From: Aptenodytes patagonicus
Lineage: Eukaryota; Chordata; Aves; Sphenisciformes; Spheniscidae
DNA length: 64,000 nucleotides
NCBI RefSeq assembly: GCF_965638725.1
Contig: NC_134982.1
Span: 1,612,001 to 1,676,000 of the forward strand
Direction of reading: 5' to 3'
Below the pieces are notes generated by a model. That model saw only the letters and a program-made list of their open reading frames with translations, was not told the origin of the DNA and did not search any database. Shown here piece after piece: positions 12,590 through 25,845 of this stretch. The translations under genes were made by a program, and so were the position numbers. The first letter of the stretch is position 1. Each line of letters starts with the position of its first letter.

Positions 12590-13172
12590 TGTCCCAATTT
12601 CGGCTGGGATAGAGTTAATTTTCCTCCTAGTAGCTGGTACAGTGCTGTGTTTTGGATTTAGGACAAGAATAACGTGATAACACACCGATGTTTTAGCTGT
12701 TGCTGAGCAGTGCTTACACTAGTCAAGGACTTTTCAGCTTCTCATGCCCTCCCGGCAAGAAGCTGGGAGGGGGCACAGCCAGGGCAGCTGACCCAAACTG
12801 GCCAAAGGGGTATTCCATACCATGGGACGTCATGCTCCGTATATAAGCTGGGGGGAGTTGGCTGGGGGGCAGTGACCGCTGCTCGGGGACTGGCTGGGCA
12901 TCGGTCAGCGGGTGGTGAGCGGTTGCATCATATTTTTTTCTTTCCCTGTTTTTTTGGGGCGTTTTTTTTTTCTCTCTCTTGTTTTTCTACTTTCCATTAC
13001 AATTTATTATCATTATTATTATTATCATTATAACTATTATTATTAACACATTATTTCAAGCATTAAACTGTTCTTATCTCAAGCCACGAGTTTTCTTACT
13101 TTTGCTCTTCCGATTCTCTCCCCCACCCCACCGGTGTGGGGCTTGGTTGCCGACTGGGGTTAAACCACCTCA
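12590..13172 (+). mobile_element. Solo LTR of an avian endogenous retrovirus
   Basis: A complete-looking long terminal repeat, starting TGTCCCAATTTCGGCTGGG and ending about GGGGTTAAACCACC(TCA). A TATA box (TATATAA) lies at 12840-12846, preceded by a CRE-like GACGTCA, and an ATTAAA poly(A) signal at 13062-13067. The U3-R-U5 order therefore reads on the + strand. A T-rich tract and an imperfect ATT microsatellite (about 13006-13049) lie between promoter and poly(A) signal. No internal retroviral genes or second LTR flank it, so it is a solo LTR left by recombination. The right edge is uncertain by a few bases and no clear target-site duplication could be confirmed. The family, from memory, is common in neoavian birds. 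Confidence 0.85.
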
Positions 13173-16100
13173 AGAGTAATCCAGCTGAGAGCTCTAAAAA
13201 TGCCTGTGCAAGCACGGCCATTTATAACCTATTTACAGCTTCTTTCAGACGAAAGACTGCAGCTCTGCCTTTGCGAGAGGAGAACGGTGATTGACTACCG
13301 CTGCTTGTCAAATTCTCATGTCATGTGTGCATGGATCGATAACCTTATCTCCTCCAATTCACAGCCATCCGATCCTTATATTCCCGATTAAGGAGCAATT
13401 CAAGGAAAACCAACAAAAACCCCAGGTGAGCAACATCTTTGGTTCCAAGTCTTTCACCTTGTCATCTCCTCATCTACTGTATTAAAGAAGAACATAAACC
13501 ATGAAAAGCCAGAGCTTGCAAGTACCTGATGCCATCTCCCTCAGTGATTGTACCTGGAAGAGAAAGCCCGAGGGCTACAAGAGCAGAGAGTCTGCTCTCC
13601 AAAATCAGAAGAAAGGCTAGCGGGAAGCAGTTTTAAAGTGAATGACAGCACATCTTGGGTCCTTAGGCTTTTCGAGGTGAAATTCAGTTTGCAGAAGAGG
13701 GGTGATTCAGCCGGCAAAACGTCCGTGCCCGGCTCGGGGTGAGCTGAGCAGCCGCCCTGCGTGATGACATGTCCTCTCGGGCGGGAAGTCAGGATGTGGT
13801 CCTTGGACCGAGCACGGGTTGAGTCATTAAATACTGCTGGGGCTTCGCTGCTGAGACATTGGCGCTTTTTTCCAGTGAGAGGCCAAGATGATTTTATCAT
13901 GTCGCTTCTGCGCCATGCCTAGGAGATAAAATCTGGTACCGTGTAAAGAGCCGTAAGCAGTGCTATCATTTCTCAAATGCAGAATTAAATGGAAGTGGCA
14001 CATTTTCAAAACTGTTAGAACAGAAACCCCAAATTTATCACTGTCTGTCATTTTTCAATATGTTTCTTTCTAAGCCTCACTTTCTGATGAGTAGAATAAT
14101 TATAATTTAGCTACAGTAACTTGGGCCTCCATTTTCAGTTAACAGATTGTTTATCAAAATGAAGACCCAGAGCAGCAGCTGTAGGATGGGGAGAAGGAGA
14201 TTGACATGGATCGCAGACCAGTCCTGTGGGAAGCAGCTGAACAGAAGGGAATTTAATGACTACCTCCAAACACAAGTGATCGATTCACTGAACCCACTCA
14301 AGCAAGGCGGCACTGAGTGATTGGGTTTGGAGAATTCATTATTCATACGTATTTATTGTGCAGCGAGAAGAGACACCTTTGGATAGAAATTCAGACCAAA
14401 TGGACTTTGCAGAATTAAATTTGTGAGGGCTATTTTATTTTAAAATTCAAGAATTTCTGCTCTCTGGTAAGACACCGAGACAAGTGCAGACTCGTCTATC
14501 ACACGCCAGCCTGATCACTAAAATCATCATGGGTTCATTAGAATCCCGTCTCGCTGCGCATGTGCACGTACACTGAGCCTCCCGAAAACAACGGTGCTCT
14601 CATCACACGGCAGGGTCAGCCCAGCCGAATGACGCCCCAGGCCCTGGGCCGATGCTCACGGCAGTAAATCCCCGGCCGAGACCCAGCCCCACTGATGCCA
14701 GCGGCAAAGTGCCCCCCACCAGTGACTTTTAACCCTTTGCTGGGAACGAAAGGCTTTGCACGGAGAGATTTTCAGTTTTTTAAGTTTATTCTCACCCTTG
14801 TGTCTAGATGGTAAAAATGACGTGTGGTTCATATACATCTCATTTCCACCCTATACGGCAATGCTATCAAAATAAATGCAAGTACTATAAAAACACACTG
14901 AAATTATATTTTTAAACAGCTTTTTAACTGCGTTTTTGCGAGTTTGTTGAGCAGTTTTCTCATTTTCCATCTGACATTTACTGGCACCGTGTTTCCTGGC
15001 ACGAGGACTCTGAACATAATGCCAAGGTATGAAGGCAAATGAGTTCCAAGTAGCGAAGAGATGCTGATATACAAACTACCACTCAGAAAATAACATCGGT
15101 AATGGAGTTTAACTACAGTCATTCCCAGAGTATGGACTACGGAGTACCTGTAACCCACAAGGAAGGTTAGTAAGGGTCCAAATCTGTGTCGCAGTCGTGT
15201 TGTTTTTACTGTGTTTTCAGTTTAATACTTAATGACACAATTGCTTGAAAACCGGTGAGAGAACATGATGGGTGATAGGATCAAAAAGTGCAACAGGGAT
15301 TCACGTAGCTCTCCTATCTCCCTGGTCCCAGGGAAATAACACGATACAGGACGGTGCTGTAAGACTGCAGATCTCTGAGATAACTCTGTAAAACGATGTT
15401 GATAACTCCTCCTCGCTGAAGCGAGTTGCTCTGTGGTTGTAACGATGACTTCATCTTTCCAAACCTGAATCTGCCAGGTCTACGCCGCAGCATTCCTCCA
15501 CCCTTACACACGCTGGCTCCTGAGCACAGCGCCTGCTGCCCCCCTCACTGACGCTCTCCGGGGCACACTTTTCAAGCACCTGACTAATGCTCAAATAAAT
15601 GGGATTTTTCCTGTGCTGAGAGGCAGGAAAATGCCTCAAGGCTAAAGCTACGAAAAGAATTAGGTGTCTCATCTAAGTCCTGCTTTAAGAAACCAAGTAT
15701 GAATGCATATCCTCAACACCAGGGAGATTTTGGGTAAGCCCAGACATTTCTCCTGATAGATCTCCAGGCCAATCATCAGTATTTGCTGCTGAGCACGTGG
15801 CTGCTGCTGACCCGCCAGACCTCTCTCTCGTGTGCCAGCTACGTTAGCAATTCGGGAGTAGGCCCTGCCCTGTTTCTCTCACCCACAAGAGCTCCTTGGG
15901 CGTATCTGCTGGGCGAGGGCCAGCTGGAAGCACCTCCAGCAGGACGGTGCCAGCCCTTGACTTGCTGTGCCCGTGCATGGTGTGCCCGCCCGGGGTAAAT
16001 CCCCCTTTCCGCTTGAAGGGATATAAACGCACATCGCCCATCTACAGGCAGCGTCCCCTAAGTCTTGTCTTGTATCGGGGTCAAAGCCACGCGCGTTGCA

Positions 16101-17589
16101 ACTCATTTTCTCCAGGATAACTCGGTGCGCCAAGGTCAAGGCTGTGGGCTCTTCCAGGCAGCAAAGCGATCGGGTCTGGTGCCGCAGTGGTTGCTCCTCT
16201 GCTGCTCTTCTGGGCTGAACTTTCTGCCTACGGGTCACACACAGATTATGCGACCCAGGGCCGTGAAAGGCAGGTTCAAGTATTTCCTGTATTCCCTGCA
16301 GCTGAGGATAACACCATGCAATGCAAATCCTAGAATATTTATAAATTTCTGTATTCCACCATATTCATGAGGGGAAAAAGCTCTGGAGGAAGAGAAAACC
16401 GTAACTTTAAAACCCAGAATGGAAGAAGACAGTTTGATTTGTTAGTAGGTAAGAGAATATCACTGAATCATTTATCATTCGGAGCGTTCACATCGGCAAC
16501 AAAATGTGTGTCTTGGATCTTCTTCTTCAGCATCAGACCATGAAAACAGTTATTTTCTGAAAGCAATCACGTACGAAGATTAAAAAAAAATCTGTGCTTT
16601 CCTGTGCCACACAGCTGCACAGCAGATCAGGGTGGAAATCGGTGATTCACAATTTCCAGACCTTACTTTCCTCGTCACTAAGTGCAGAAAATTAGCACTA
16701 ATGCTTTCTAGTACCCAGGCGTAAACATAACCATAGTGGTCCAGGTCAGGTTTTTCCTGACTCCTTTGAATTTCTTTGTGTAAATACAGTCTATCTTCCT
16801 AACCAGAGACCCCGTTCTAGGGTGGTCTCCGTGCGCTGTGTAACTCCATTATTGGTTTGTACGACCTCGTTAGCCAGCCCTGTGCCGGCCCAAGGAGCCC
16901 GTTAAGGAGTAAGGCAACGTGCCACGGTACAACACATTGCCACCAAATGATCCGCTGGTGGTCTTGGGGAAATTTGAGGGTTTTCTTCCAATTTAGCAAA
17001 GTCCTTAGTGGAAATTGAAGACTGGACCTTAAAACGATTTGTAGGAGACAGAGGAATGAAGAGACAAAAGGAGGACAGGGTGTTTATCCCAAGCAAAATG
17101 TCCCATCTGCTACCCGCTATCCAGACAGACCGGGAGAACACAGGCTGCCTTCCAGACACCCCTCTTTCTGCTCTGGGACCGCACGTGGGCGAGACACACC
17201 CGGCACGGCCACCCCCCGCCAGTGCCTCGCTCCCCCCGCGCCCCCGGGAGCCCTGTCCCTTACACTGCTGGGTATCCCGGGAAAGGCAACTGCAAAGGGA
17301 AGGTCCTTCCATAAATAATATCAGTCGTGTCTTAAACATCAGCTCCCGGGTACACACTTGCCCAGCGGAGTGATAGAGACAATTTCAATATGCAACGGGA
17401 TAATTATATGGGACTACTGAGAAAGGCAAGTAAAGTTTGGTAGGATTATTTAGTACCGACAGAGCATACAAATCCTGCCAAGAACCACCCCTAATTTTAA
17501 TTACAGTGAAGCGAGTTTTATAGGGAGAGCATTTTGTTAGAACAAATGATTTATTTGGGGGAAAAAAATGACAAGCTCTTCGGTTCACA
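13173..17589. other. Intergenic sequence, no gene seen
   Basis: Unique sequence, alternately AT-rich (13960-14160, 14330-14460) and mixed. No frame shows a domain or paired splice sites. Some AT-rich stretches resemble non-coding regulatory DNA, but nothing in them is specific enough to call. Confidence 0.4.
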
Positions 17590-18090
17590 AGCTCTTCTGT
17601 ACATATGAAATGGAAGGAACGAATTTCAAGCTTTAGTTTCTGTTTAATGAATTCAAATTAGTGGTTGGTTAGACCAGACACAATATTTATTTCATTTTCA
17701 AATAACAAATATTGTGAGAGGACCTATTTAGTCAGGAGTAAGCAAGGCATTTCCTAGTCTTGGTTAGATGCTTTTAAAACACCTTGATAAACTGCGGGAA
17801 GAGTGAGGGCTTCATTTTCCCACTAATGTTGTGTTTTCAGCCTAGGTAAGATAAGAAATACTCTTTATTCTTGCCCAAACTACTCATGCAACAAAACTCT
17901 TATCTTAAAAAGACATTGACAGGAACAGTTAACACACTGTCTAATTAAAGCAATAAATTAATTACCAGGCTTCCCTGGTGACTATTAAACACTTGAGGCA
18001 AAAGAGCTGTCTTTTGCTCCTTGTTGAAGGATTATTACTATTTAGTTTGAACATTAGCTTGAACAATCGAGGTTACTTTCTCTGGTGCAA
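17590..18090. promoter_or_regulatory. Candidate conserved non-coding element
   Basis: A gene-free, AT-rich, non-repetitive stretch with clustered homeodomain-like cores (CTAATTAAAG, AAATTAATTACC near 17940-17965) and ACAAT/AACAATCG motifs. It lies about 3.3 kb upstream of the CpG island taken as the CCDC68 promoter. The call rests only on composition and position. Confidence 0.25.
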
Positions 18091-20638
18091 ACGCGTAGCC
18101 ACAAACCCCTTCGTGTTTGCAGACATGTAAAGGCTGTTGAGGCAGCTTTGCTAACATGTGTGTGACTTGAGAGTTGGGACCTCCTCTAACACATTCCTCC
18201 AGTTTCTGGGTGATTTCGGTGGTTGCAACAAGGACCCTTAAGAGATGGACACAGACGTCAGCTGCAGAAGGATTTTAATTGTAGGAAAATGCCTGTAAGC
18301 CATTGCTTGGGATCGGTCCAGGGAAAATGTCACTGGTGAAAACCCACGCGTGTGGCACCCTGGGAGACACGGGGTATTTGGCATCTCTCTCGTCTCCCGG
18401 GTTCTGTTCGAGCACAGGGTGACTCAACGCCAGGCAGCAGGTGAATGACTCACGGTTTTTACTGAGCTGATGGGCTTGTCAGAGCCAAAATGCAAGCTGA
18501 GGTTCTTATCTAAAAACTCTAACGTTAAATCTTTGTTTAAATACTTTCTTACTGGGGTTATGTATGGAAAGCATTTTAAAAGCCATCAATAAAAGGCTGT
18601 TTATGCATGGGGAGCTTTGCTTGAAGGAACTTTGAATCTCTATTACAATTTATAAATCTTCATTTTAAATCTTCCTTAATTTTTTCCATGGAAGCTAGCT
18701 TCAGATAAGCTCCTTGAGGAGCAGAGAGTGAGACGTGCGGGTAACAGCAGCGGGCAGAGCCGGGCAGCGCCGCGTTGGGAGGACGTGTGGCAGAGCGCCA
18801 CGCGGAAGAGCCGGCTGCGTGCCGTGGCCAGAAGAAACGTGAGTCAGGGCAAGCTGGTTCCCAAAGAGGGATGTGTCGTGCCTTATTGATCAGCAGCCTT
18901 CACACTAAGGAAACCCCTAGCTACACCGGAGCTGAGGGGCGGCGTCACGCTAATTGAGACCTGGGATGCGATTGCTGAAGTTCGCAGGTCTCTGCAGTCA
19001 CACCCATGAGAGCCATCATGCATCCGGAGGAAAAAGTGATGCGGCTGAATTACTGGTTATATTTTCAGTAGAGCCTCTTTCACAGACACATACAAAGTTT
19101 CCTTCCATTGTATTCAACAGGCTTTGGGCCAGACCCCCAAATTTGCAAATAAGCTTAATGCTTTATTCATCAAAACACGTAACTGAAGTTTTGAGGGAAA
19201 ACCTATAGCAACATATTAACTCTTCCATTCTCTTTCTCATGACTTTGTGGATATAACTGTGGTTTTATGTAGGTAAAAATTAGATGTTGAATAATAACAC
19301 GAAATCGTTGCCTAATTGAACAAGCTCTTGGAGCTGAAAGACCTTCCATTCATATGCTGAGCTCGCTGCGTATCCCATGAAAACCTGCACGCACTGCAAC
19401 AGCTGGATCAAAACAGGATGCTGCGGCCAGGAGGAACGATGATCCCAGGGCAAGACTGAATCACTAACCTAAATTACCAGGGTTCATTAGCCTCCAGCGC
19501 CACGTGGGTGTAACACGCGTCAAGGACTCCGGTTAGTCCCTGGGCCCAAAGTGTCTAGCGACCACTAATTTGAGAGACTCGGCCTGTCTCTTGTGTGGGG
19601 CAGGAATACACACCGCCTGGCCAAATACTGCTGTGCTGAAGCAAGGGGCTGATGCGGAGGTTTAGGACAAGTCGCACGGAGCCCATTGTTGTGTGGTGGA
19701 TCTCGGCAGCGCTGCAGTATGCCTCTGCTGTGCTGGTAGCGCTGACGTGGCCCTACGCAGACACCCGGGGGGTCGGCTCATTCAGTATCTCATAAATCAC
19801 CTCCCACGGTCTTCCCCATCAAAAGAGGTAGCCCCACATCACCCTATGTCAATGCTCCGCTGTCACAATCACGCTGCAAGGCACGAGACCTTAAGCCCTC
19901 AGAGATTTCCCGTGGCAAAATGCAGCGGAGTTTGCAAGCAATTCTATACGTGGCTGTGAAGATATATCAAGCTGCGTTTTGCCTCACCTTCCTTAAGCAA
20001 CAAATGCAAGTGAAATCACCACCCTGGCTTCAGCCTTCCTGGGCTGCAGAGAACGGCTGGAGCCTGCTGAGAAGGTTGTTAGTCCCAGGAATGTGCTAGA
20101 GATTAACCATCAACGGTTAGCTATTTAAATTGGTCTGAAAACAAGAAAAGCCACCTCTTGGGCCCCCCATTTTAGAGATTTAAGAGCTTCCATTGCTAGG
20201 GAAGAAACAGCCCAGGAGTCAGTAGTAACACAGGGCAGGAGTGGGTAGGCAAGGCGGGGACCTGTCCGGTGGCTGGCAGCACTCGCCCTTCGCTCCGTCG
20301 GAGCCGACCTTGGAGCCGGGCCCTGCCGTTCTTGTGTTTGTTCCGCAGCCAGGGCTGGGAACAGGGCCCAACTTTGCCCTCGAGGCTCTTCGCTTCTGAG
20401 GGGAGGCGAGAAAGGGGTGGCACGTCCCAGGCAGAAGGAAAAAAGCAGCAATTTTTTTTTCCCCGCTTCTACTTAATCAGAAAATCCTCTTAGACTCCAA
20501 CAGAAACCTGTTGTTAAGACAGAGGGCTCCCACAGGGCACCTGGAAGCATCGCGGCGACCTCGCTCAGAAACGGGCCTTTGCCCCGTGGAGGTGCGGTGT
20601 GTGCACAGCAGGAGGGTTCGGGTCCCCTGGCCCCGCGG
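18091..20638. other. Intergenic sequence, no gene seen
   Basis: Mixed unique sequence. Short frames occur on both strands without domain, splice or codon-use support. Confidence 0.4.
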
Positions 20639-20677
20639 GCACGTACGGCAGGGCACGTACGGCAGGGCACGTACGGG
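20639..20677. repeat. 14-bp tandem repeat, about 2.7 copies
   Basis: The unit GCACGTACGGCAGG occurs twice in full and once in part. Each unit contains the palindrome-like core CACGTACG. A short local duplication with no assigned role. Confidence 0.85.
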
Positions 20678-21599
20678 TGTGCAGCACCTGGGCCTCCCCT
20701 GCCTGCCCTGGGCAAAAGCACCCTCAGATTCAAAACGTTGCTGGAAAAAGAAAACTGAGTGCAACTTGATATATTTATGGGTGTTATGTGATAGGGAGTG
20801 ATACAGATCTTGGAAGACTGAACTTGCTGATCAAGACTTTCCTGTTTGTAAAAGGGTTTATTACACACTTTTATCTTCCCATTCTCCATTTTATCTTCTC
20901 CCCCTTTAGCCTGTTTCCCGGTATGTTTGTGGCTTTCTCAGCCGTATTTCCACCAAAACCTTTCTTTAAAGCCCTCTTCTTCCAGATGTTCCTCTTTCCT
21001 TCAAGATACCTGCTTTCCTGTGCCTCGCTTTTATCTGTATTTATCATATTTTCTCGCTTCCTTCCAGTTTTCTTCTGCCTCGTTAGTACTAAGAGGTATT
21101 ATTAATCACCCCGGCTGGATGGGACACCTCCTTTTTCCCCGTCCGTTGTTGCCCGTGTAGGAAAAGAGAAGTTTGATGGCACATCCAAGAGGGAAGAGCC
21201 CCGTCCAGGCACCGCTCGCTGCATCCACTCGCAGCGACGTGCACGCGCTCGCGCCTGGGGACACGGTTTAGCGGTGGACTCGGCAGCCTGAGGTCTGCGG
21301 TTGGGCTCAAAGACCATAAAAGGTCCTTTCCCGCCGAAATGGCCCCCCTAACCCCGCGGCTCGGAGGTGCCCCGGCAGCGGTGCTTCGGGCCGAGGCTGG
21401 CGGCTGGCTCCCCGCGGCCGGGGCCCGGGCCAACCCACCCGAGGCACGGCGGGGCGCGCCGGGGGCACCCCCAGGGGCGGCGGGGAGGCGGCTGCCGCCC
21501 CGCAGCCGTTACCGCCGGCCTTTGCCCTCGGGCGGGGCCGGCCCGCAGGTGAGGGCGGGGCGGGGCGGGGCTCAGGGCGGGGCCCGGGGCCGCCGAGCA

Positions 21600-21681
21600 C
21601 CGGCCCCGGCCCCGGCGCGGGTCTCCGTGCGGGGGCTGCCCGGAGCGGCGCCGGCAGGTAGCATGTCCGCTCCCTCCGAAG
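21600..21681 (+). other. CCDC68: Candidate first exon of CCDC68 (5' end approximate)
   Basis: The sequence just downstream of the GC boxes ends at the splice donor AAG|GTGAGT. It contains an ATG at 21663 with A at -3. If spliced straight to the acceptor at 25846, this ATG is in frame with the conserved start at 25869 and would add 14 residues (MSAPSEEQRNARIV). The start coordinate is arbitrary, and a further non-coding exon in the 4.2-kb intron is possible. If translation begins at the conserved ATG, this exon is 5' UTR. Confidence 0.4.
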
Positions 21682-21705
21682 GTGAGTCTCGGCTGCGGCT
21701 GCGTG

Positions 21706-21800
21706 GGGCCCCGGGGGCAGGTCGTCCTTCCCCGGGGGGCAGGTCGTCGTTCCCCGCGGGGCCCCGGGGGCAGGTCGTCCTTCCCCGGGGGGCCCCGGCA
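21706..21800. repeat. Imperfect direct repeats inside the CpG island
   Basis: GGGGGCAGGTCGTCCTTCCC and a close variant (GTCGTCGTTCCCC) recur three times within about 95 bases, just after the candidate exon 1 donor. A small GC-rich tandem expansion in the start of intron 1. Confidence 0.8.
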
Positions 21801-24800
21801 TCCCTTCTTCCCCCTCCGCCGGTGGCATCCGAAGAGCCCCTTCCCCCGACCCCGCTGCCGCGCTAGGGGCTGTTAGGGGCCGGGTCCCGTCCCCAGCTTC
21901 GGGAGTGAGCTGCTGGGTCTCAGCTCAGCGTGACCGTAGGGGCTTTCTCAGCATTTCCCCCAAATTAGCACGCCCCAAGAAACCAAGCCCGGGCGAGTCC
22001 CACTCCCCCGGCGGTCCCTTTTGCGCCTACCACCACTTGCTTTTAATAAAGCATAACCCATTTTTTTCTTTCCTGTATCCCTGCCTTTGTTAGTGAGTCT
22101 GCGTAGAGCCCAAACCGAATTATTCTTCATAGCTAATGCCGTTTGGATGAACGAATGTCTCGTGGCCAAAAGTCTGTGGGTTGTTTGCAAAGTGTCCCCG
22201 CTGACTTCTCGCGCTTAATTGTGTGTTGTGCTGTTAGTCACCGGTTATCTGATCTTCTCCCTCTCCCTCTGTTGTCTGCAGAAGCGCTTCTGTGCGGTGG
22301 GAGAATATAAAAAAGGTACATTTGCCTGAGGAGAGACGGTCGTGTTTACATGTACATTCATGTATTCATAAAAACCGTTTCTCAAACACTTGTGAGAACA
22401 ACAGTAACAATAACTCCTTTCTGTGGATGTGCCCAGGCACCAAACATTAAAAGGTGAATGAATGTTGTATAAACTCCTGTTCAGCTGTGGAAGAAGCGTG
22501 GTATTTATTTACCTGGCTGTTCCTGGAGCGTGCATAGGAAAAAAAATATGCAGAAACCTTGCGTTTGAGTTACAATGCTCAGCTGGAGACTGACGTGGAA
22601 TTACTTTATCTGACTATTCCCCGTAATTGCAATTAAATGGATTAATTTCAATTTGAGCGACTCCAGTCCAGCCCTGCCTTCGTTCCATAGCTAGTCCCAC
22701 TACCCAGCCTGAGAAGAGGTTTATGGTAAATACCCGGCTGTCGTGATTGCAGGTGAGCTGCCTTTGGTCCCTTGAAATTCTCAAGTGTCCCCCTTAGCTG
22801 CCAGCCCGCCCTGGCTGTGACAAGCCTCGCGGTCCCCTGCCTTGCCGTTCAGCAGGCTCAGACGCCTGCGGCACGTGCAGCCCACGCACCCGGGGATCCG
22901 CGTTCTCTGCGTCACCTTTGGCCTGTCGCTCTTTTTGGCCTGGGCAAAACCTATCACCAAGGTGGCCAAGGAGCTGCACCTCTTTCTGGCCAAGAGTGTA
23001 ATAATATAAATGCTATTTTGTATTGAAGGTTACTCAAAATAACATTATTCTGAAGAATTTGGCGTGTTCCTTATATAGGCGAGGGTGGTGCTTTCCTGCT
23101 TGGTGTGTCCTGGATTCTCTCTTGCATGAGCTTTAGAGCAAGCAACCCATCATAAGCCAAAGCACAAAGACATGCTTTTATAGTCATAAAAATATAACTT
23201 GTTTGTCACACCTGTGTTGACAGTCTCAGGCCTGGCAAAGAAAATCTCGCGTGCTTGATGGGTCACCGAAAGGTGACTGTTTATAAAGGGTGGCAGCGGG
23301 ATTTTTCTGCAAACGCGAAGCCTCTGAAATTGTGCCTTCTAGCAAGGAAAGTCTATGAATAGTCACTTCTTTTCACACTTGCTTCCGAAATGGCGGGAGT
23401 GTTTGCGTGCTGCAGGCGGTCGTGGTACTTCCCCCATCGCTGCTCTTTCGGTAGGGTGTTTTAGGGACACCCGCTGAGCATCCCCTTACGGGCTAGCCGG
23501 GGAGGCAGGGCGGTGGGGGGTGCTGAGCTCTGGGGTGGCGCGGGCAGCTTTAGTGTGCTGGTTCTGCTGCCACCTCCCCTTGCCACGAGGACAGAGGTGC
23601 CGGGAGGGGTGTCGAGGTCAGGCCGTGCAGCCCTGCAGGCTGCTGCTCTGCTGCTAGTGGTTGCCCAGCTGGGGAAGGAGGACCCTCCTGAGGACTTCTG
23701 CCTCCCAGCCCAGGGCCCTCAGGTCAAGTTAGAGAGCTTGTGCCTGTTATCACTCACTTCTCCTGGCTCAACTGCTTCAGAGCTGAAAAACATTTCCATT
23801 CCAGGACTTAGCCCCTGGGGGCGAACGGAGGTTTCAGCCTGAATTAGCAAAGGCTGAAGGGAGAGTTGATCCTGGGTTGCCTTTGTGTCCGGTGACTCAG
23901 TAGCTGCTGGATTGCAGGCAGGAGGGAAAACAGCAGCCAGCAAGACAGAACAAACTTTGTTTAACCCCTTGTAGTGTTGGTGGGAACCATCCTCTACCCG
24001 TGAAAAACCTCTTCTGTGCCGCGGCTGTAGGCGCCTGGGATTTCTGCTTTATCGTCCAGCCTGGGTAAACTGTGGGACTGTGAAATCAGGGGATGACATT
24101 TGGAGTGATTGATTTTTTTTGCTTGAGGTCAAAGCCCTCGAGGGTTGTGTCTGGATATCCAGCTCCTCTTTGCTATTCAGGTAGAAGCTATGGTAGGAAA
24201 GGTAGCTCGCTCCTGCGCAACCTGATTTTCCTCCCCTCTCCCGTGTCCAGAACAGACCAGCTCGGTGATGGCCAGGGATGCGGCATCTGCTGATGCTCCT
24301 GACTTTTAGAAGGTGGAAAAGAGTAAAAAGGAAAGCAATAAAAGTTTTTATTTTATTGCACTTTGAATTTGTAAATCACCCAAGAATTGGAGTCCTAAGT
24401 AGCAGCCCTGGGGCACTTAAAGCTCATGTGTTAAATTTCTTTACGCTTATTTATAGTTAATTTCTAATTTAGCCTTCTGTTGCTGGCTGCCTGGGACACA
24501 AGGTAATGGTATATGGAGATGTCTCTGGTGTGGGCGAGCTGCTGCGGATCCACCTGGGCAGTTATGCAAACCAGCTCCGTGCGGCTCTCTGTGGGAATGG
24601 CATTCCTCCGCCATCACAGCAATAAATGTGTCAAGTTGCCTAATTATATTTTATTAGAAAATGAGCTAGTTAAGAAATGCGCTAGCCTGAGTGATCTTCC
24701 TGGTAGTGCTGCAATACTTCATGTTGGGATGACTCAACGAACAGAAGGGTTTGGCCTGCAGCATTGGTACTGTGCAGGCAGGACTGCTGTTACTGAGCTA

Positions 24801-25645
24801 AACTGCAGGAACCCCAAGACCTTGAACTTAAGTGTTTTAAAATAAACGCATTTTTAAATGAGATATTGTTGTAAGTTATCTGTAAGCTTTGTAAAGCACA
24901 ACCACTTTTTGCCTTTTCCACTGTGAGCCCGTCCACACCCTCCGTGCTCTGTAAGTGGCTTTATTGTTGCTCTGTGCTAACCTTAATTGGTTCCAGATCC
25001 TTCAAATGTGCTCATTAGAAATGAGCTTGTCTGACGTGCAGCTGGGAGCTCGCTGACTACCTGGGATAGGGCTGGAAACGGGTGTCTTGAGATACAGACG
25101 CTCACTTCAGAGCAATGCAGCTGACACTGGATGTCACCATTGTACAGCACAAACGTAATGAAGGTGCTCGAGACTTTATTCTCCGTGTGATATGGGGAGA
25201 AAGAGCCCTCTCTCTTGTCTCCCATCTGTTCCCCCCAGGTAGTTTCTTCTTTCCTGAGAGTTATGATATCATTCAAGCTTTGTGCTGCTCCTTGCAGCTA
25301 AGCAGGACGGGGGTAATCCTCCTGAACCTGATTAAAACCAGTTCTGCTCTGGCGTAGTCGTTGGGAACGTGGAGCCCAGTGTGGACTGAATCCCCTGAAG
25401 GCAGTGGGATTGCCGTGCGCAGTGTAATTGGGTTTGGCTTATAAACTTCGCAGATGGATGGCAAGAGTTTTGTTTTGTTCTTAGTTAAACCGCATGCATG
25501 TGTGAGTTACTCACTTATTTTCTGCCTGGGATCTCTGGCCACGTGTTTCTGAAATAATACAGGATTGGGGTGTAGGTTGCTAGTAAAAAGTCATTGAAAT
25601 CTTCAGGGAAAATAATGTGTGAATATATCTCTCTCCCTATCCGCT

Positions 25646-25662
25646 AAAAAAAAAAAAAAAAA
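25646..25662. repeat. A17 homopolymer
   Basis: Seventeen consecutive A residues in the intron upstream of the first coding exon of CCDC68, followed shortly by a T run. Likely length-variable. Confidence 0.9.
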
Positions 25663-25845
25663 TCAGGTGTCTGCATTTTTTTTTTTTTTGAAGTGGTCCT
25701 TAATGTTTGATGCTTTAAGCTTGCAATGCCTGCCTGGCTCCAGCATGTCCCTAAAGCTGAAATGGAATCAAATGGGATGGAATAATGGAATTATTCTCCA
25801 TCCTTGCGTAATGAAACAAGCCCCTCTCTTCTCTCGCTTGCACAG

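Larger units (their letters stand above)
21330..21890 (+). promoter_or_regulatory. CpG island, likely CCDC68 promoter
   Basis: A dense CpG island of about 550 bases. It contains a run of overlapping GC boxes (GGGCGG / GGGGCGGGG) at 21553-21582, no obvious TATA box, and two good splice donors on the + strand: CAG|GTGAGG with its intron starting at 21549, and AAG|GTGAGT with its intron starting at 21682. It is the only strong island upstream of the first coding exon of CCDC68 (4.2 kb away), and the donors point the right way. The long frames that cross it on both strands reflect stop-poor GC-rich DNA, not proteins. Transcription start is not defined by sequence alone. Confidence 0.65.

Noticed and set aside
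21307-21866. Frames of about 175 codons on both strands in the CpG island
   Set aside because: Explained by stop-poor GC-rich DNA; the + strand frame is interrupted by good splice donors expected of a first exon.
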